The position numbers and the translations under genes were made by a program. Below, piece after piece: positions 1 to 6,385 of a stretch of 6,385 nt of DNA (within the stretch, counting starts at the first letter, position 1; each line of letters starts with the position of its first letter). The DNA comes from Deltaproteobacteria bacterium (lineage in GTDB: Bacteria > Bdellovibrionota_C > UBA2361 > OMII01), in NCBI GenBank assembly GCA_023262305.1, contig JALRCK010000135.1, positions 1 to 6,385 of the forward strand, read 5' to 3'. Under the pieces are notes generated by a model. That model had not been told where the DNA came from. It searched no databases and saw nothing but the letters and a program-made list of their open reading frames with translations.

Positions 1-1583
1 GAGAGCTCAACACTCATGAGCGGTTGAATATTAAGAGTCCAATGAATGAAATAAGGGATGAGGGTAATGACTGAAAGAAGCGCCCATGCCCTCCAGAGCC
101 GGTCTCGTGCGCACAAAATACTCCGGTAGACCTCAGTGAGGACCTCCTTGGTAGTCATCCGGCACCGGTCTCTTGTCTCTAGCGAAAATGGAAATGAGGC
201 GGGAGACCAAGCAGCTCTGACCACAGCCACGAGCATATAGAGCACCGAAGCTCCATTCAGAACCACTAAGCTCCGATGCACAACTAGGTGGGGGAGTAGC
301 ACCTCATTCTGGCGCAGGATCTGGTACACAAATATACCATACACTATCAGATGTATGGTGCTTACGATGAGGAGCTGCCCATATACGCGCGAGAACGTCA
401 GGAGCGTGAGCAGCACGGGGTAAACGAAAAAACCGTAGTGATACATGTATCTCTCATGAGTTCCAGCGAGGACCGTATTCATCAGTACGCTCAAGAATGC
501 AGCAAACGTGAGGCCGTAAAGTGTGTATCCTCGAGCTGAGAGCGGCCGATATGCCCAAGCGAGTCGCAGCCCACACAGAAAGAAGACAGCCGAGAGTCCG
601 ACGAACCACCCGATTCCAAGAAACAAGGGGATGCCGTACACGGTCAGTCCTCGGAAGGAAAGGATGCGGATCGGTGTTAAAGAAGAACGTGCTTGGTCCC
701 CTGGCAGGAGCGAGAAGAGATTTCCTCCGTGAGCAGAGAGTATGCCTGCATGGTTCGGACCGCTCGTGAGAGCATATAAAAACCCCGAACCAAAGTTATC
801 GGGAGGCACCGGAAAAGATCGATCAAGCACTACCGTCAGAAGCAGGATCCCTGCAAGGTTCAACCCAACCCTCCATACGGAAGTTCGCCGAGCTAATCGG
901 TAGCTCAGCAAGAGCAGCATGACCAGAAGTGGAGGAAGCGCAAATACTGCGAGTTGCTTGGTGAGCATCGCACACGAGATCATCATCCCAAGACCGAAGA
1001 GGTAACGCTGGGCTTTTGCTACAGCAGATTGGTCAACAGCCGTGAGACCACGAAGCGCACACAGGAATGCTACGGTAACAAAGAGTTGCGTCACAGAATC
1101 AATCTGGACCCATAAACTAGCGCCAACTCGGGTCGATGGGAGGAGAGAGAAGAACAGAGTCCACCAACCGGCACATCGTATCCCAAGCCCCCGCAAGAGG
1201 AGGTAAAACGCGAGAACGTTTAGGCTGTCTATGCCCGCAAGAAACCGTTGGTAATAAACCGAGATCTCCTGCCCAACACACCCCAGCTTTTGCAGGAGCA
1301 GCATCACTCCTGCAGACAGATAGAGTCCAACGGAGGGATAATTAATCGGGTCAGGAAGACAGGGAGAATATGGTGGACCATCAGCTGCGGCCAAACATTT
1401 CATCCAACCTGAAAATGTGTGGATGTCCCACGAGCGAACCCCTGGAAAAAGAGCCAGGGTGATGAAAGGCGCCACCATCGCTCCCGCTAAGGGGAGATAC
1501 TTCAACAGGAGAGATACGAACTTGGTTATGTTGGGATGAGGCAACTTTTCACCTGTCCTGGGTAGAGAAGAGAAGCGTACCAT
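1..1583 (-). CDS. GT-C type membrane glycosyltransferase (mannosyltransferase-like), C-terminus beyond left edge
   Basis: The minus strand is open from the ATG at 1583 to the left edge: 527 codons and no stop, so the C-terminus is missing. An in-frame TGA lies about 36 bases upstream and this is the first ATG after it, although no good Shine-Dalgarno is visible. The product is strongly hydrophobic, with about ten membrane helices; the first spans roughly residues 24-46. Seen motifs match polytopic GT-C transferases that use polyprenyl-phosphate sugars. SWDIHTF (51-57) places an acidic residue, D53, in the first extracytoplasmic loop, the usual catalytic position. It is followed by a NYPS segment (81-84), WVQIDS (158-163), LTKQ (207-210) and HERY (376-379), the last typical of bacterial mannosyltransferase-like members. 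The likely role is adding a sugar to a lipid-linked or surface glycan on the outer face of the inner membrane. Substrate is unknown. Family assignment is fairly secure; sugar specificity is inference. It uses the rare codon ATA for 7 of about 25 isoleucines, unlike gpsA at the other end. Confidence 0.8.
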   Translation of the reverse strand, partial: MVRFSSLPRTGEKLPHPNITKFVSLLLKYLPLAGAMVAPFITLALFPGVRSWDIHTFSGWMKCLAAADGPPYSPCLPDPINYPSVGLYLSAGVMLLLQKLGCVGQEISVYYQRFLAGIDSLNVLAFYLLLRGLGIRCAGWWTLFFSLLPSTRVGASLWVQIDSVTQLFVTVAFLCALRGLTAVDQSAVAKAQRYLFGLGMMISCAMLTKQLAVFALPPLLVMLLLLSYRLARRTSVWRVGLNLAGILLLTVVLDRSFPVPPDNFGSGFLYALTSGPNHAGILSAHGGNLFSLLPGDQARSSLTPIRILSFRGLTVYGIPLFLGIGWFVGLSAVFFLCGLRLAWAYRPLSARGYTLYGLTFAAFLSVLMNTVLAGTHERYMYHYGFFVYPVLLTLLTFSRVYGQLLIVSTIHLIVYGIFVYQILRQNEVLLPHLVVHRSLVVLNGASVLYMLVAVVRAAWSPASFPFSLETRDRCRMTTKEVLTEVYRSILCARDRLWRAWALLSVITLIPYFIHWTLNIQPLMSVEL

Positions 1584-1967
1584 TGTGGGAAATCTTGGGA
1601 AATCAGCTATCTGCAGTCAAATAGCAAGCGGCTTCTTGCCTGTCTCTATCATGCACATCCACCCTTTAAAAAAGGGGCTACCGATTCACCCACCTCTGCA
1701 CTTGGAACGAGACTTAACACTCTTGGTCGAGGTGGAGATTTCCATCTCAACGATGAAGAGCTCCCACGCTCCCGAAAAGCACCCACCATCTTGCCTGAGG
1801 AAAATGATGCAAAGAAATTATCTCACGATAGCAGATGCAGGCATGCCCGATGAGTGATATACCCAGGAGAAGGTCTCCACCTGCCTTATGGGACGTTCAC
1901 CCGTACTATGTATCGAACTCCTCCTGCCTGCATGAGCAAAGAGTTGAAGTGCTCGGTTCTATAATTT
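1584..1967. other. 384-base divergent intergenic region with small inverted repeats
   Basis: This gap separates the leftward GT-C gene from the rightward SGNH gene and should hold both promoters. Short open frames cross it, but none has a convincing ribosome site or recognisable protein character. Directly visible are CCCTTT/AAAGGG (1662-1676, loop AAA), GAGAT/ATCTC (1735-1748, loop TTCC), the palindrome GGCATGCC (1840-1847) and GGAGA/TCTCC (1866-1878, loop AGG). None is followed by a T-run that would make it a convincing terminator. They could be operators, leader structures or chance. Confidence 0.5.
1960..1965 (+). promoter_or_regulatory. Perfect TATAAT -10-like hexamer just before the SGNH gene
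   Basis: The hexamer TATAAT lies 2 bases before the ATG at 1968. No TTGACA-like element sits 16-18 bases upstream; TTGAAG at 1944-1949 is only 10 bases away. If functional, transcription would begin near 1972-1974, giving a leaderless message that starts at the second ATG (1974). A chance match in an AT-rich patch is quite possible. Confidence 0.25.
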
Positions 1968-2954
1968 ATGAGGATGCACTCGCCGACGCACAAACATTTT
2001 CTCAACTATTTGAAAATTTTTATTACGGTGTGTTTAAGTCTTGGGACGGTAGAGCTCCTCGCCTTACATTTCGATTATCCATCAAACGGGATTCAGCGCC
2101 AGCACTTGCCCGAGTCAATTGTTTCCGACCCTGTTGTTGGGTGGAAACATCGACCAGGAACCTATCGTTACGTTGATACGAGCTGGAAACCTCCCCGTGT
2201 ATTTCACGTAACGTATCGCGATGACGGGGCACGATTTTGTGGCTCACCAGACATAAGCCCACGCCCGTATGTCGGACTCCTAGGATGCTCATTCATGGAG
2301 GGATTTGGTCTTGATGACACGGAGTCATTGGGGGGCAGGTTACAGGAGAGGCTTCCATCGTACTCCGTCGAGAATTTTGGCGTCGCTGGCTATGGCACAT
2401 ATCAGTCTCTCCTCTCTTTTCTCAATTTTGCCGATCAATACCAAGCGCAACCGGGATCGATAGTCGTGTATGGATTTGCTGATTTTCACGCGCACCGAAA
2501 CGTGAAGTCGCCGCTTCTGCAGCGCACGTGGCAGATGGAAGGCATATTTCCAGTTTGTGATGAAAGCACCTGCTTTTACTGGATAGGCAAGCGAATGAGT
2601 GGCTGGTGGCGCATGTCGAGAACCCTGTCTCTCATCGAGAACTCTCTCGACACGTTAAGGATGGTGTGGAACCAAGAGATCGCGGAGAAGGTGACCGAGA
2701 GGTTGCTCATCAGGTTGCGGGATGCGGTGGCGGAACGTGGCTTGCTCCTACTCATCGCCCCGATGACACCGCTCAACTCAAAATGGGATACGTTCTTCAG
2801 GACCCATGGCTTTGATGTTGCTCCCTGCTTTATCCCGGACTATCAGAGTGCCGATTTTCGCCTCCCCGATGGACATCCAAACGCTAAGTGGACGGAACGA
2901 TATAGTGAGTGCCTGAGTGTTATTATCTCTAGTAGGCGAGAACGCACGAAGTGA
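1968..2954 (+). CDS. Membrane-anchored SGNH/GDSL-hydrolase family protein
   Basis: The 328-residue product has an N-terminal hydrophobic segment (about residues 12-33) that fits a signal anchor, placing the rest in the periplasm. A juxtamembrane VVGWKHRPG motif (56-64) is common in SGNH proteins of surface-polysaccharide loci. Block I is GCSF (106-109) with Ser108 as likely nucleophile; block II is NFGVAGYG (136-143), providing the oxyanion glycine; block V is DGHPN (301-305) with the Asp301/His303 pair. Two deviations are visible: Cys replaces the usual Asp of GDSF, and the block III region (YGFADFH, 168-174) lacks the expected Asn. Such proteins usually add or remove acyl or acetyl groups on glycans or lipids; the substrate here is unknown. 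An in-frame TAA at 1962-1964 limits the start to ATG 1968 or ATG 1974, neither with a Shine-Dalgarno. The divergent glycosyltransferase suggests, but does not prove, a shared glycan substrate. Confidence 0.8.
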   Translation: MRMHSPTHKHFLNYLKIFITVCLSLGTVELLALHFDYPSNGIQRQHLPESIVSDPVVGWKHRPGTYRYVDTSWKPPRVFHVTYRDDGARFCGSPDISPRPYVGLLGCSFMEGFGLDDTESLGGRLQERLPSYSVENFGVAGYGTYQSLLSFLNFADQYQAQPGSIVVYGFADFHAHRNVKSPLLQRTWQMEGIFPVCDESTCFYWIGKRMSGWWRMSRTLSLIENSLDTLRMVWNQEIAEKVTERLLIRLRDAVAERGLLLLIAPMTPLNSKWDTFFRTHGFDVAPCFIPDYQSADFRLPDGHPNAKWTERYSECLSVIISSRRERTK

Positions 2955-3032
2955 GTTCTCCGCCAGCCCCTCGCCTTCTTGCATTGCGGTACGCTGCCGG
3001 GTGACTACCTTCACGTCTACATGCTTCACTCT

Positions 3033-3128
3033 CTCGACGATGAGTCGAGCGCATAACGTTTGCGCGATATGCGCAGGAAGGGGACGGAGCAGAGCGCTCC
3101 TGTGCAGCGCGAGCCTCTCGACCGAGGC
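3033..3128. terminator. Cluster of four short inverted repeats between convergent genes
   Basis: The 186-base spacer between the SGNH stop (2954) and the glpD stop (3141) carries four successive perfect inverted repeats: CTCGAC/GTCGAG (3033-3049, loop 5), TGCGC/GCGCA (3061-3075, loop 5), GGAGC/GCTCC (3086-3100, loop 5) and GCCTC/GAGGC (3113-3128, loop 6). A competing pairing GCGCAT/ATGCGC (3049-3074) overlaps the first two. Position suggests transcript-end structure for both genes, but no T-run follows any stem on either strand, so a classical intrinsic terminator is not shown. No convincing gene occupies the spacer. Confidence 0.35.
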
Positions 3129-3140
3129 GGAGAAGAGTCT

Positions 3141-4808
3141 TTAGGCTTTGGTTCGCTCGGGCTTTCCGAGGAGAGCATCGACCCTCCGCATCCGCGCAAG
3201 ATACTCGCCCTGCTCCTTGTCAAAATCGATATCGGGGCGCATCTGCCTGAACACTTCACGGATAATCGGAAGATATTTCTCACCGTGACCATCCGTATAC
3301 TCAAGCTCTAAGCGACGTCGCATCAGATCTTCGAGAGTCTCAACCTGTTCGGTGTCGAGAGCTATTCGCGTCTCGAGTTCTATTAACTTCTCTGGCGAAG
3401 CTTCGATATACTCTAAGTAGTTATCCCCGAGTCGCTTGCCGTACCTGCCGAGCAATCGCCCCTGGGCATCCGCAGCAACTCCGTGAGTGCTCAACGAGCG
3501 CTCTAATTCTGCTACTTCTGTGGTCGTTGCGCTTCCCGGTAATCGCTTGAGGTCATCTCGACTCTCGACAATCTCTTTGGAGAGTGGCTTGCCAAGGATC
3601 TTTGCAGCCTCTTTTACACCTTCGAACGATGTCCACGACGCTGTGGTGTACTTACCACCCAGCAACGTGAGCACTCCGTTCATGTGAGTCCAAATGTGTT
3701 TCCGCGAGAGGACCGTTGAACTCGCGTCCTTACCTCGAACTGGTAGGGTGCGAATTCCTGCGAAGGCGTAGCACGCAGAGTCCCTATTCAGACCAGCATC
3801 AGGAATATCCTTCTCCAAACGCCCGAAGATCTCCTCGATCTCATCTTGGGAGGGAAGCGGATCCAACTCGATAGTAGCTACCTCTCGCTCAGTTGTACCA
3901 ACCATCGTACCCGCTTGATGCGGCCACACGAAGTAGTATCGCGCCTTGCCGGGCATCGGAAGGAAGAGACTCGGTCCATTCCATGGCTTATTGAAGATGA
4001 TGTGGGAACCCCGACTAAACTTGAGCGGACGAGGTTCTGCTCCCAGCGTGCTCGCGAGGGTTGATGCCCATGGACCGGTACAGTTAACAACTAACCGCGC
4101 TCGAATCGTCATCTCCTTGCCGGTCTTGGTGTCACGCACCACAACATGCGAAACACCCGAGTCGTCGCGAGTCATCGATACAACTTCACAGTAGTTGAGG
4201 CAGAGAGCCCCATAGCGACGAGCAGCGATGACGTTATCCACCACCAACCGAGCGTCGCTCATGATTCCATCGGTGTAGACGAAGCACCCCATCAAGTCGG
4301 TGCGTCCGCTGTGAAACCCCGAGAAGGTGAGCTTTGAGCGAGGAATCCACCGATGGCGACGATTCCCCTTCTTCACCATCAGATCGTAGAGGAACAACCC
4401 GATACCTAATTTAATCCTGAAGAACCACGCTCCAGCTGGCACTGGAATGAGGAATTCGGCTGGCTTTACCAAGTTACCGATGTTGTCGAACATCTCCTCG
4501 CGCGCCTTAATTCCCTCAAACACCTGCTCAAAGTCCATGAGCTCAAGGTAGCGGAGTCCTCCGTGGGCCATCTTTGAGCTGCGGCTTGAGGTCGCTCCCG
4601 CATAATCAGCTTTTTCCAGGAGCGCTGTTTTAAATCCATACGCAGCGGCGAACCGAGCGACTGCGGCGCCGTGGATCCCGCCACCAACCACGATCATATC
4701 GAGAACGCCTGCGCTCTCAAGTTTGGAAACCACGTCCGAGCGAGAGACTGAGTCTGCTGTTCGCTTTAGATTGGAAGAGTTTGTTTCTGCTCTCACTGCA
4801 CTGCTCAT
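3141..4808 (-). CDS. glpD: FAD-dependent (quinone-linked) glycerol-3-phosphate dehydrogenase
   Basis: This 555-residue enzyme oxidises sn-glycerol-3-phosphate to dihydroxyacetone phosphate, reducing FAD and then the membrane quinone pool. The FAD-binding motif GGGIHGA is at 42-48. The GlpD signature SSKMAHGGLRYLE is at 77-89, with Arg86 at a substrate-contact position. Other family landmarks are DARLVV (185-190), GTTE (304-307), AGIRTLP (350-356, Arg353) and GGKYTT (384-389, Lys386). The C-terminal helical domain spans roughly 415-540. A hydrophobic stretch near 127-143 may contribute to peripheral membrane binding. The chosen ATG at 4808 gives a polar, Ser-rich N-terminal extension of about 35 residues before the first FAD strand, absent from the roughly 500-residue E. 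coli enzyme. The next Met (38) lies inside that strand, so the longer start is preferred, though its ribosome site is weak. It diverges from the gpsA-family gene across 227 bases and converges with the SGNH gene. Confidence 0.95.
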   Translation of the reverse strand: MSSAVRAETNSSNLKRTADSVSRSDVVSKLESAGVLDMIVVGGGIHGAAVARFAAAYGFKTALLEKADYAGATSSRSSKMAHGGLRYLELMDFEQVFEGIKAREEMFDNIGNLVKPAEFLIPVPAGAWFFRIKLGIGLFLYDLMVKKGNRRHRWIPRSKLTFSGFHSGRTDLMGCFVYTDGIMSDARLVVDNVIAARRYGALCLNYCEVVSMTRDDSGVSHVVVRDTKTGKEMTIRARLVVNCTGPWASTLASTLGAEPRPLKFSRGSHIIFNKPWNGPSLFLPMPGKARYYFVWPHQAGTMVGTTEREVATIELDPLPSQDEIEEIFGRLEKDIPDAGLNRDSACYAFAGIRTLPVRGKDASSTVLSRKHIWTHMNGVLTLLGGKYTTASWTSFEGVKEAAKILGKPLSKEIVESRDDLKRLPGSATTTEVAELERSLSTHGVAADAQGRLLGRYGKRLGDNYLEYIEASPEKLIELETRIALDTEQVETLEDLMRRRLELEYTDGHGEKYLPIIREVFRQMRPDIDFDKEQGEYLARMRRVDALLGKPERTKA

Positions 4809-5035
4809 ACTACCACTTCTGTTTGAGGATGTTACATGACTTTGACCGAAGGGATCTTACCCAATACCGGAGCCTAAGTCAGTCCCGAGACCCGGTCTAT
4901 TGTTAGGGTTTTGTTAATTAAAATCCATGTCTCTTAAAAACAAATTCCTCACAAAATATTAACACCATCTCGAATGCTTTACGGCCGCCAAATTGCTACC
5001 TTTCCCGCAAGCATACGCCCTTAACGGAGGACCGC
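4809..5035. promoter_or_regulatory. Divergent glpD/gpsA promoter region
   Basis: This 227-base spacer must supply promoters for both glycerol-3-phosphate dehydrogenase genes. Its centre (about 4899-4965) is distinctly AT-rich. The best rightward candidate is TTGTTA (4911-4916) with TAAAAA (4935-4940), an 18-base gap. Leftward, TTGTTT (complement of 4938-4943) pairs with TTTAAT (complement of 4917-4922), a 15-base gap; both are mediocre. The perfect palindrome TTAATTAA (4914-4921) overlaps both candidates and is a conceivable operator centre. Exact promoter positions are guesses; the regulatory role follows from gene layout. Confidence 0.45.
5026..5030 (+). promoter_or_regulatory. Strong Shine-Dalgarno that sets a TTG start for gpsA
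   Basis: GGAGG sits 5 bases before the TTG at 5036. No in-frame ATG occurs until 5234, which falls inside the first nucleotide-binding strand and has no comparable ribosome site. This makes TTG the best start, and explains why an ATG-only reading would truncate the gene. Confidence 0.75.
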
Positions 5036-6385
5036 TTGTCTACGAACGACCGATCAGAGACCTCTCACACCAGAGTTACTATCCCGGCCACCATCGCCAC
5101 CGGCGGCGTCGACCTTAACACATCTCTATCTCTTCGAGGCTCACTCCGCGATCTTAAAGTCGAGAGGCCCGCTACTAATAAGGAAGGAGAACTCTCCCCA
5201 ACTGAGCGGAGCGCGTTTCACCAGAAGATCGCCATGGTCGGTTACGGTGTTTATGGCAAAGCGATCCATTCAAGGCTCTCCGAAAAATTTGATATCCTTC
5301 CTTGGGAGCGAAAGTCCAAGGACCATGCAAGTAGCGACCTGGTCACTACCGACCTCTCAAAAGCTATCGAGGATCGCGGCATCCTCATTCTCGCAGTCCC
5401 ATCAAATGCATTTCCGGATGTTCTTGGAAAGATTCGCCCTCACAAAGAGAGCGTTGTAGTCAGTTTGGCGAAGGGGCTTATTGTTCCGGACTGGAACCCA
5501 CTCGAGTCTGAAAAATCTCTTCGAGAGGGCCCACCCGAGGGCGCCCGTGCACTAACCCCTGTAGAGTACCTCCGTCAGCACCCCAACTGGAGCCACGTTG
5601 CCGACAATGTGGTCTTTGCCGGTGGGCCGGGTTTTGCGAAGGACGTTCAAGAGGGCGCGTATGTTGGTCTCACGCTCAGTGGCAAAACTCGTCGCGATCC
5701 AACAGCAACAGACGCTCTTGGAAAAACATTCAACATGTTTAGCGGCATGAGTGGAGATAAGAACGTCGAAATTTATACCAATCCTGCCGCTCCAGAGCTT
5801 GCGCCTGTGGCGCTTGAAATAGCGGCCTCCATGAAAAACGTAGCGGCATTCGCTGCGGGAATCATTTTGGGAATCTTGAAAAAGAATGGCGCCCTTCAGG
5901 CGGATGAAGATGGCAGATATCGTGTGACCAAGCGGGTTTCTATCACATACGGAGATCACCACGCAGTCCTCGATAATCACACCATGCATCGCCTCGTTAA
6001 CTTTGCGAGCAAGGAGATCGTTAACATCGTCAAGTCCGAGGGCGGTGGCAAGGGAAGCCAACTCATGATGGCTGGCAATCATGACCTGAACCTTACCGTG
6101 AACAGCCTCACTAGCAGAAACGTTCAAGCCGGTATGCGTTTAGCGTGCGGCGAGAACATCTACGAAATCCTTACCGCCCTTGACTCCAGCGGGCACCGCC
6201 TCACCGCTGAAGGAGTCATGGCGACGCACGCAATGGCCCGTCGCATCCAGAACAACAACAAAACAGAGGCCTACGCGCCCCTCGTATTTGCTGTACGAAA
6301 CATCCTGATGGGTCGTGGTACACCCGAAGCGATCATCGCTCAGTACTTCGGCCACACCAAAAACTGGACCGACGGTGACGCACAT
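5036..6385 (+). CDS. gpsA: Divergent NAD(P)-dependent glycerol-3-phosphate dehydrogenase (GpsA family), C-terminus beyond right edge
   Basis: The frame is open for 450 codons from a TTG with a strong Shine-Dalgarno to the right edge, with no stop. The enzyme should reduce DHAP to sn-glycerol-3-phosphate with NAD(P)H for phospholipid synthesis. The Rossmann motif GYGVYG is at 69-74. Positions matching the human GPD1 catalytic set are all present: Lys146 (AKGL), Lys267 (MKNV), Asp350 (NHDL), Thr354, and Arg361-Asn362 (SRN). GGPGFAKDV (196-204) and EGV (392-394) are further family blocks. It is much larger than the usual 330-340 residues. There is an extension of about 62 residues before the Rossmann fold, about 20 extra residues in 150-192, and about 30 extra, His-containing residues in 282-312. 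Canonical GLPT and GLGDL segments are altered (GAYV, GNHDL). Codon choice favours C-ending codons, with one ATA, suggesting good expression. The family is confident. The exact substrate, given the divergence, is less so. Confidence 0.85.
   Translation, partial: MSTNDRSETSHTRVTIPATIATGGVDLNTSLSLRGSLRDLKVERPATNKEGELSPTERSAFHQKIAMVGYGVYGKAIHSRLSEKFDILPWERKSKDHASSDLVTTDLSKAIEDRGILILAVPSNAFPDVLGKIRPHKESVVVSLAKGLIVPDWNPLESEKSLREGPPEGARALTPVEYLRQHPNWSHVADNVVFAGGPGFAKDVQEGAYVGLTLSGKTRRDPTATDALGKTFNMFSGMSGDKNVEIYTNPAAPELAPVALEIAASMKNVAAFAAGIILGILKKNGALQADEDGRYRVTKRVSITYGDHHAVLDNHTMHRLVNFASKEIVNIVKSEGGGKGSQLMMAGNHDLNLTVNSLTSRNVQAGMRLACGENIYEILTALDSSGHRLTAEGVMATHAMARRIQNNNKTEAYAPLVFAVRNILMGRGTPEAIIAQYFGHTKNWTDGDAH

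Noticed and set aside
351..769. Short plus-strand open frames (351-539, 521-769, 523-732)
   Set aside because: They lie opposite the GT-C gene, whose minus-strand frame is continuously open for 527 codons with membrane-protein motifs.
1662..1676. CCCTTT/AAAGGG hairpin as an intrinsic terminator
   Set aside because: No T-run follows on either strand, and it lies between two divergent gene starts where no transcript is expected to end.
1585..1857. 90-codon open frame on the plus strand in the divergent gap
   Set aside because: It has no Shine-Dalgarno, no recognisable domain, and a composition without clear protein character.
1835..2176. 113-codon plus-strand open frame
   Set aside because: Most of it overlaps the SGNH gene in another frame, and it has no family features.
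3026..3304. 92-codon minus-strand open frame running past the glpD stop
   Set aside because: It overlaps the glpD 3' end in a different frame; its Arg/Ser-rich product looks like a frame shadow.
5552..6127. 191-codon open frame on the minus strand, and another at 6140-6385
   Set aside because: Both lie antisense to the GpsA-family gene, whose sense frame carries the Rossmann motif and all catalytic residues. The antisense products match no recognisable family.
1..6385. CRISPR array, tRNA or rRNA genes, insertion sequence ends, phage attachment sites
   Set aside because: Reading both strands showed no regularly spaced direct repeats, no recognisable tRNA or rRNA segments, no transposase-like protein and no paired terminal repeats.

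Overview
The window looks like bacterial chromosome with compact coding and roughly balanced base composition. It holds four protein genes and no recognisable RNA gene, transposon, CRISPR array or integration signature. The organism cannot be fixed from sequence alone. Quinone-linked GlpD, a bacterial-type GpsA and Shine-Dalgarno initiation point to a heterotrophic bacterium, probably Gram-negative. Both dehydrogenases carry long N-terminal extensions and diverge from textbook enterobacterial versions, so an undersampled lineage is plausible; this is inference.

Left part (1-2954), envelope or glycan genes. A large polytopic membrane protein with GT-C glycosyltransferase hallmarks reads leftward from 1583 and is cut by the left edge; its frame is open for 527 codons. 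After a 384-base divergent gap, a membrane-anchored SGNH/GDSL-hydrolase-like protein reads rightward (1968-2954). Proteins of this SGNH type often occur in surface-polysaccharide loci, so the two may act on the same extracytoplasmic glycan. No other glycan gene is present to confirm it.

Middle (2955-3140). The SGNH and glpD genes converge on a short spacer with four consecutive small inverted repeats, probably a termination or transcript-end region.

Right part (3141-6385), glycerol-3-phosphate module. FAD-dependent glycerol-3-phosphate dehydrogenase (glpD, minus strand) and a divergent NAD(P)-dependent glycerol-3-phosphate dehydrogenase (gpsA family, plus strand, cut by the right edge) face away from each other across a 227-base regulatory region. 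GpsA reduces DHAP to sn-glycerol-3-phosphate with NAD(P)H; GlpD oxidises it back and passes electrons to quinone. Together they could run a glycerol-3-phosphate redox shuttle or balance phospholipid supply against catabolism.

No clearly new multi-gene system is evident. The most unusual items are the divergent, enlarged GpsA-family enzyme, which keeps all the catalytic residues, and its pairing with the opposing enzyme GlpD.
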